Shown piece after piece: positions 31,046 through 32,831 of a DNA stretch of 32,831 nt. Source of the stretch: Rhizophagus sp. LPA8_4_AMF (taxonomy: Eukaryota; Glomeromycota; Glomeromycetes; Glomerales; Glomeraceae); contig JADRCO010000480.1 in assembly GCA_021464525.1 (NCBI GenBank), positions 1 to 32,831 of the forward strand, read 5' to 3'. Every line of letters starts with the position of its first letter. The first letter of the stretch is position 1. The position numbers were made by a program, and so were the translations under genes. The notes beneath the pieces were generated by a model. It was not told the origin of the DNA and did not search any database. It saw nothing but the letters and a program-made list of their open reading frames with translations.

Positions 31046-31267
31046 ATGAGTTTTATAGATAAATATAACTCTGTTTACACAGTTTCTTCTGATAAATATA
31101 TAGCTAATATCAAATATAAAATTTCAAAATATTTGACTAGCGTTTTTTGTGCATTACCTATAAAGAAATATGTTAAAGACTGTTATTTTGGTTGTATTCA
31201 AACTTTATTGCTAGATAAATTTATGTCGATCAAAGATCGACTAAAGAAGAAGAATGATAATAATTGA
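31046..31267 (+). pseudogene. Short Lys/Tyr-rich open frame of unknown function, probably a gene remnant
   Basis: Seventy-three codons from the ATG at 31046 to TGA at 31265-31267 (MSFIDKYNSVYTVSSDKYIANIKYK...). The composition is protein-like, with several Lys and a Cys pair (DCYFGC). The sense frame continues upstream of the ATG to at least 31025. It lies 192 bp past the Tigger element and 107 bp before a larger decayed frame in the same orientation, so both may belong to one relic. Not recognised. Confidence 0.3.
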
Positions 31268-31374
31268 GAAACTAAAAGTTATATACAGTTCAGTTACAAA
31301 CATTCCACATGGTATTTTAGTTTTCACATTCCATGTAGTCATGTACTTATTGTAAAACAGTGTGTGCTGTAGTA

Positions 31375-32353
31375 ATGTTAAATAATCGTACAGTTTATGC
31401 GAAATGTAAACTGCTTATTATTGAAATACCAAAACCTCCAATTAAATTGTTTACATCTTCCTCTTTCTATCAAAAGAAGAGGAAATTAGTTACAAGTCAG
31501 CGACAAAATTTTAGATGAATTCGTAAAATAGAAGTAAAGGAAAGATTATTGAAGATACCAGTACCAGATATAAATCTATGTGGCTCAAAGAAAAAACAGA
31601 AGGCAGGAGATCCATCTGTAGGTTATTATATATGTCAGAGTGAACCTGATGTTTTCAATCCTAAAATTAGTGAACAACAACAGGAAAAATATAAAAAGAG
31701 AAATGCCCGTTACTGGATCTAATGGAAAATTGGAAAAGCTCGTGCTTAATGATTAGGCAACCCTTTTTTGGATGATAAAATGCAAATGAATAAATGGTTG
31801 ATGCATAATTCCATTGCTTATTTTGATCGTAATAAAGTATTGAAGAATATGTTGAAGTCATGACATATTTGTAGATGGATGTGAATTAATTTTTTTGTTT
31901 AGTCATATTAAAAGTATAGCAGAATTAGATCTAATAACATCAATATTACCATACAATTCTGATGATTCAGATACAGGAATACAGTATAATTTAAATTTCT
32001 TTAATAAAGTAGTTTCATAACAAGAAAAGATCATCTTAGGAACAAGTAACTGGAAGAAACATGAAGTTACTCCTGTGGTAAACTCAGTATTACAGAATAA
32101 TATAGAATATCCTTTGGAGGATATTCTTGCGAGAGTTTCGCATTGGTTAAAGATCAAGCATTTGCAGACAGATAACATTAGATGTATCTTTAAATAGGCA
32201 AATAGTATTGATGAATTGGATATGTTTAGGAAAGTGATTGTAAAAGATCATAAATATAGGGATAATAAATTAAAGATGTGTTATAATAGAAGGAAAAGAC
32301 AACTTGATCTCAAGTTAAATATAGGTAAGGGCGGTAGTAGTAGTAAGGGTTAA
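31375..32353 (+). pseudogene. Decayed coding region of unknown function, stop-riddled
   Basis: From the ATG at 31375 one frame runs through about 170 codons with isolated stops. Contexts are SQRQNFR*IRKIEVKER, RNARYWI*WKIGKARA** and NMLKS*HICRWM*. The sense then shifts frame at about 31900, possibly a lost intron ending in GTTTAG, and continues to TAA 32351-32353 with two further stops (KVVS*QEK and CIFK*ANSI). The protein is basic with long Lys/Arg clusters, ends in KGGSSSKG, and has a tract KIPVPDINLCGSKKKQKAGDPSVGYYIC. This looks like a mobile-element or lineage-specific protein, but no catalytic motif is recognisable. The two minus-strand frames over it are shadows. Confidence 0.5.
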
Positions 32354-32831
32354 AACCCAGTGTAGGTTAGTGATCTTGATAATTTTATAGATTCGTAACA
32401 TTTAGTCAAATTGACCATTAAGTCTATGTTTCAACATTCCATACCAGATAGAATTTACATATGGCATGTAGTTTTAACTACATGAAAGAACAATTCAGTG
32501 CATTTTCTTTCAGAAATTAAACAGTGCGAAAATTAAAAAGATTTTGTGCGTTTTAAGTCTTTCATGACGTAAGCTACCTTTGATTTTGAGGTGACTGGTT
32601 GGTCCTTTCTGGTTTCAGAGGAGCAGTTAGTTGGTAATGCTTAATTTTTATTAGAATACTTTAATTTTGTTTTACTTTTTGTAAATTTATTGTATTACTT
32701 TAGCATTATTATCAATAAACATGATCGCACCTTTTAAAAGAAAAAATAATAAAAATAAAAAAAATAAATTATTTTTTTTTTTGCAAGGTAGTGCAATTCA
32801 TGAGTTTATTAATTATAAGAATTACAGAAGT
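32354..32831. other. 3' flank, no gene seen
   Basis: CATTCCATACCAGATAG (about 32435) and ACATGGCATGTAG-like sequence (about 32458-32470) echo CATTCCACATGG and CATTCCATGTAG at about 31300-31340, hinting that 31.3-32.5 kb is bounded by diverged repeats. The rest is AT-rich. Confidence 0.35.

Noticed and set aside
31667..32178. Minus-strand frames at 31667-31861 and 31903-32178
   Set aside because: Antisense to the decayed plus-strand coding region, which shows better composition and longer continuity.
1..32831. CRISPR array, bacterial operon or rRNA genes
   Set aside because: No regularly spaced identical repeats, no rRNA signatures, and the spliced genes show eukaryotic nuclear DNA.

Overview
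The window is eukaryotic, strongly AT-rich DNA with short (about 55-100 bp) GT-AG introns, long A and T runs and many decayed genes. The gene content (BTB-BACK-TLDc protein, a Crinkler-type effector relic, hemerythrin, Tigger/pogo and hAT transposons) fits an early-diverging fungus, most likely an arbuscular mycorrhizal fungus of the Rhizophagus type. That assignment is inferred from style and protein families; no marker gene is present.

Layout. 1-4.5 kb holds two unrecognised decayed genes: one on the minus strand (970-3153), whose last intron carries a 1.04-kb, poly(A)-ended, tRNA-headed retroelement with a 14-bp target duplication, and one on the plus strand (about 3540-4508). 5.8-9.2 kb holds two apparently intact convergent genes, a hemerythrin-like protein (6 exons) and a single-exon BTB-BACK-TLDc protein whose TLDc domain is interrupted by an FG-repeat-like insert. 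9.9-12.5 kb is relic DNA, including a Crinkler-type NTPase-nuclease pseudogene broken mainly by frameshifts. A 131-bp mariner-type MITE lies at 13.35 kb. 16.4-17.5 kb is an arrestin-fold gene.

20-23.6 kb is the best-supported housekeeping block. TRM82 (minus, 10 exons, 462 aa) is the beta-propeller partner of the tRNA m7G46 methyltransferase. It lies head to head with a mitochondrial S-adenosylmethionine carrier of the PET8/SLC25A26 type (plus, 6 exons, 279 aa). They share a 219-bp promoter containing a TCACGTGA box. One protein belongs to a SAM-using enzyme and the other moves SAM.

25.4-30.85 kb is a 5.46-kb Tigger/pogo transposon with a TA target duplication. A 3.12-kb hAT transposon has inserted exactly at the first catalytic Asp-Glu-Thr codons of its transposase, leaving an 8-bp duplication. 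Both transposases are dead, and nearly every stop is one C-to-T or G-to-A change from a sensible codon. A further decayed coding region with similar stops follows at 31.4-32.35 kb. The genes here are not an operon; only the TRM82/SAM carrier pair shows a plausible regulatory link.
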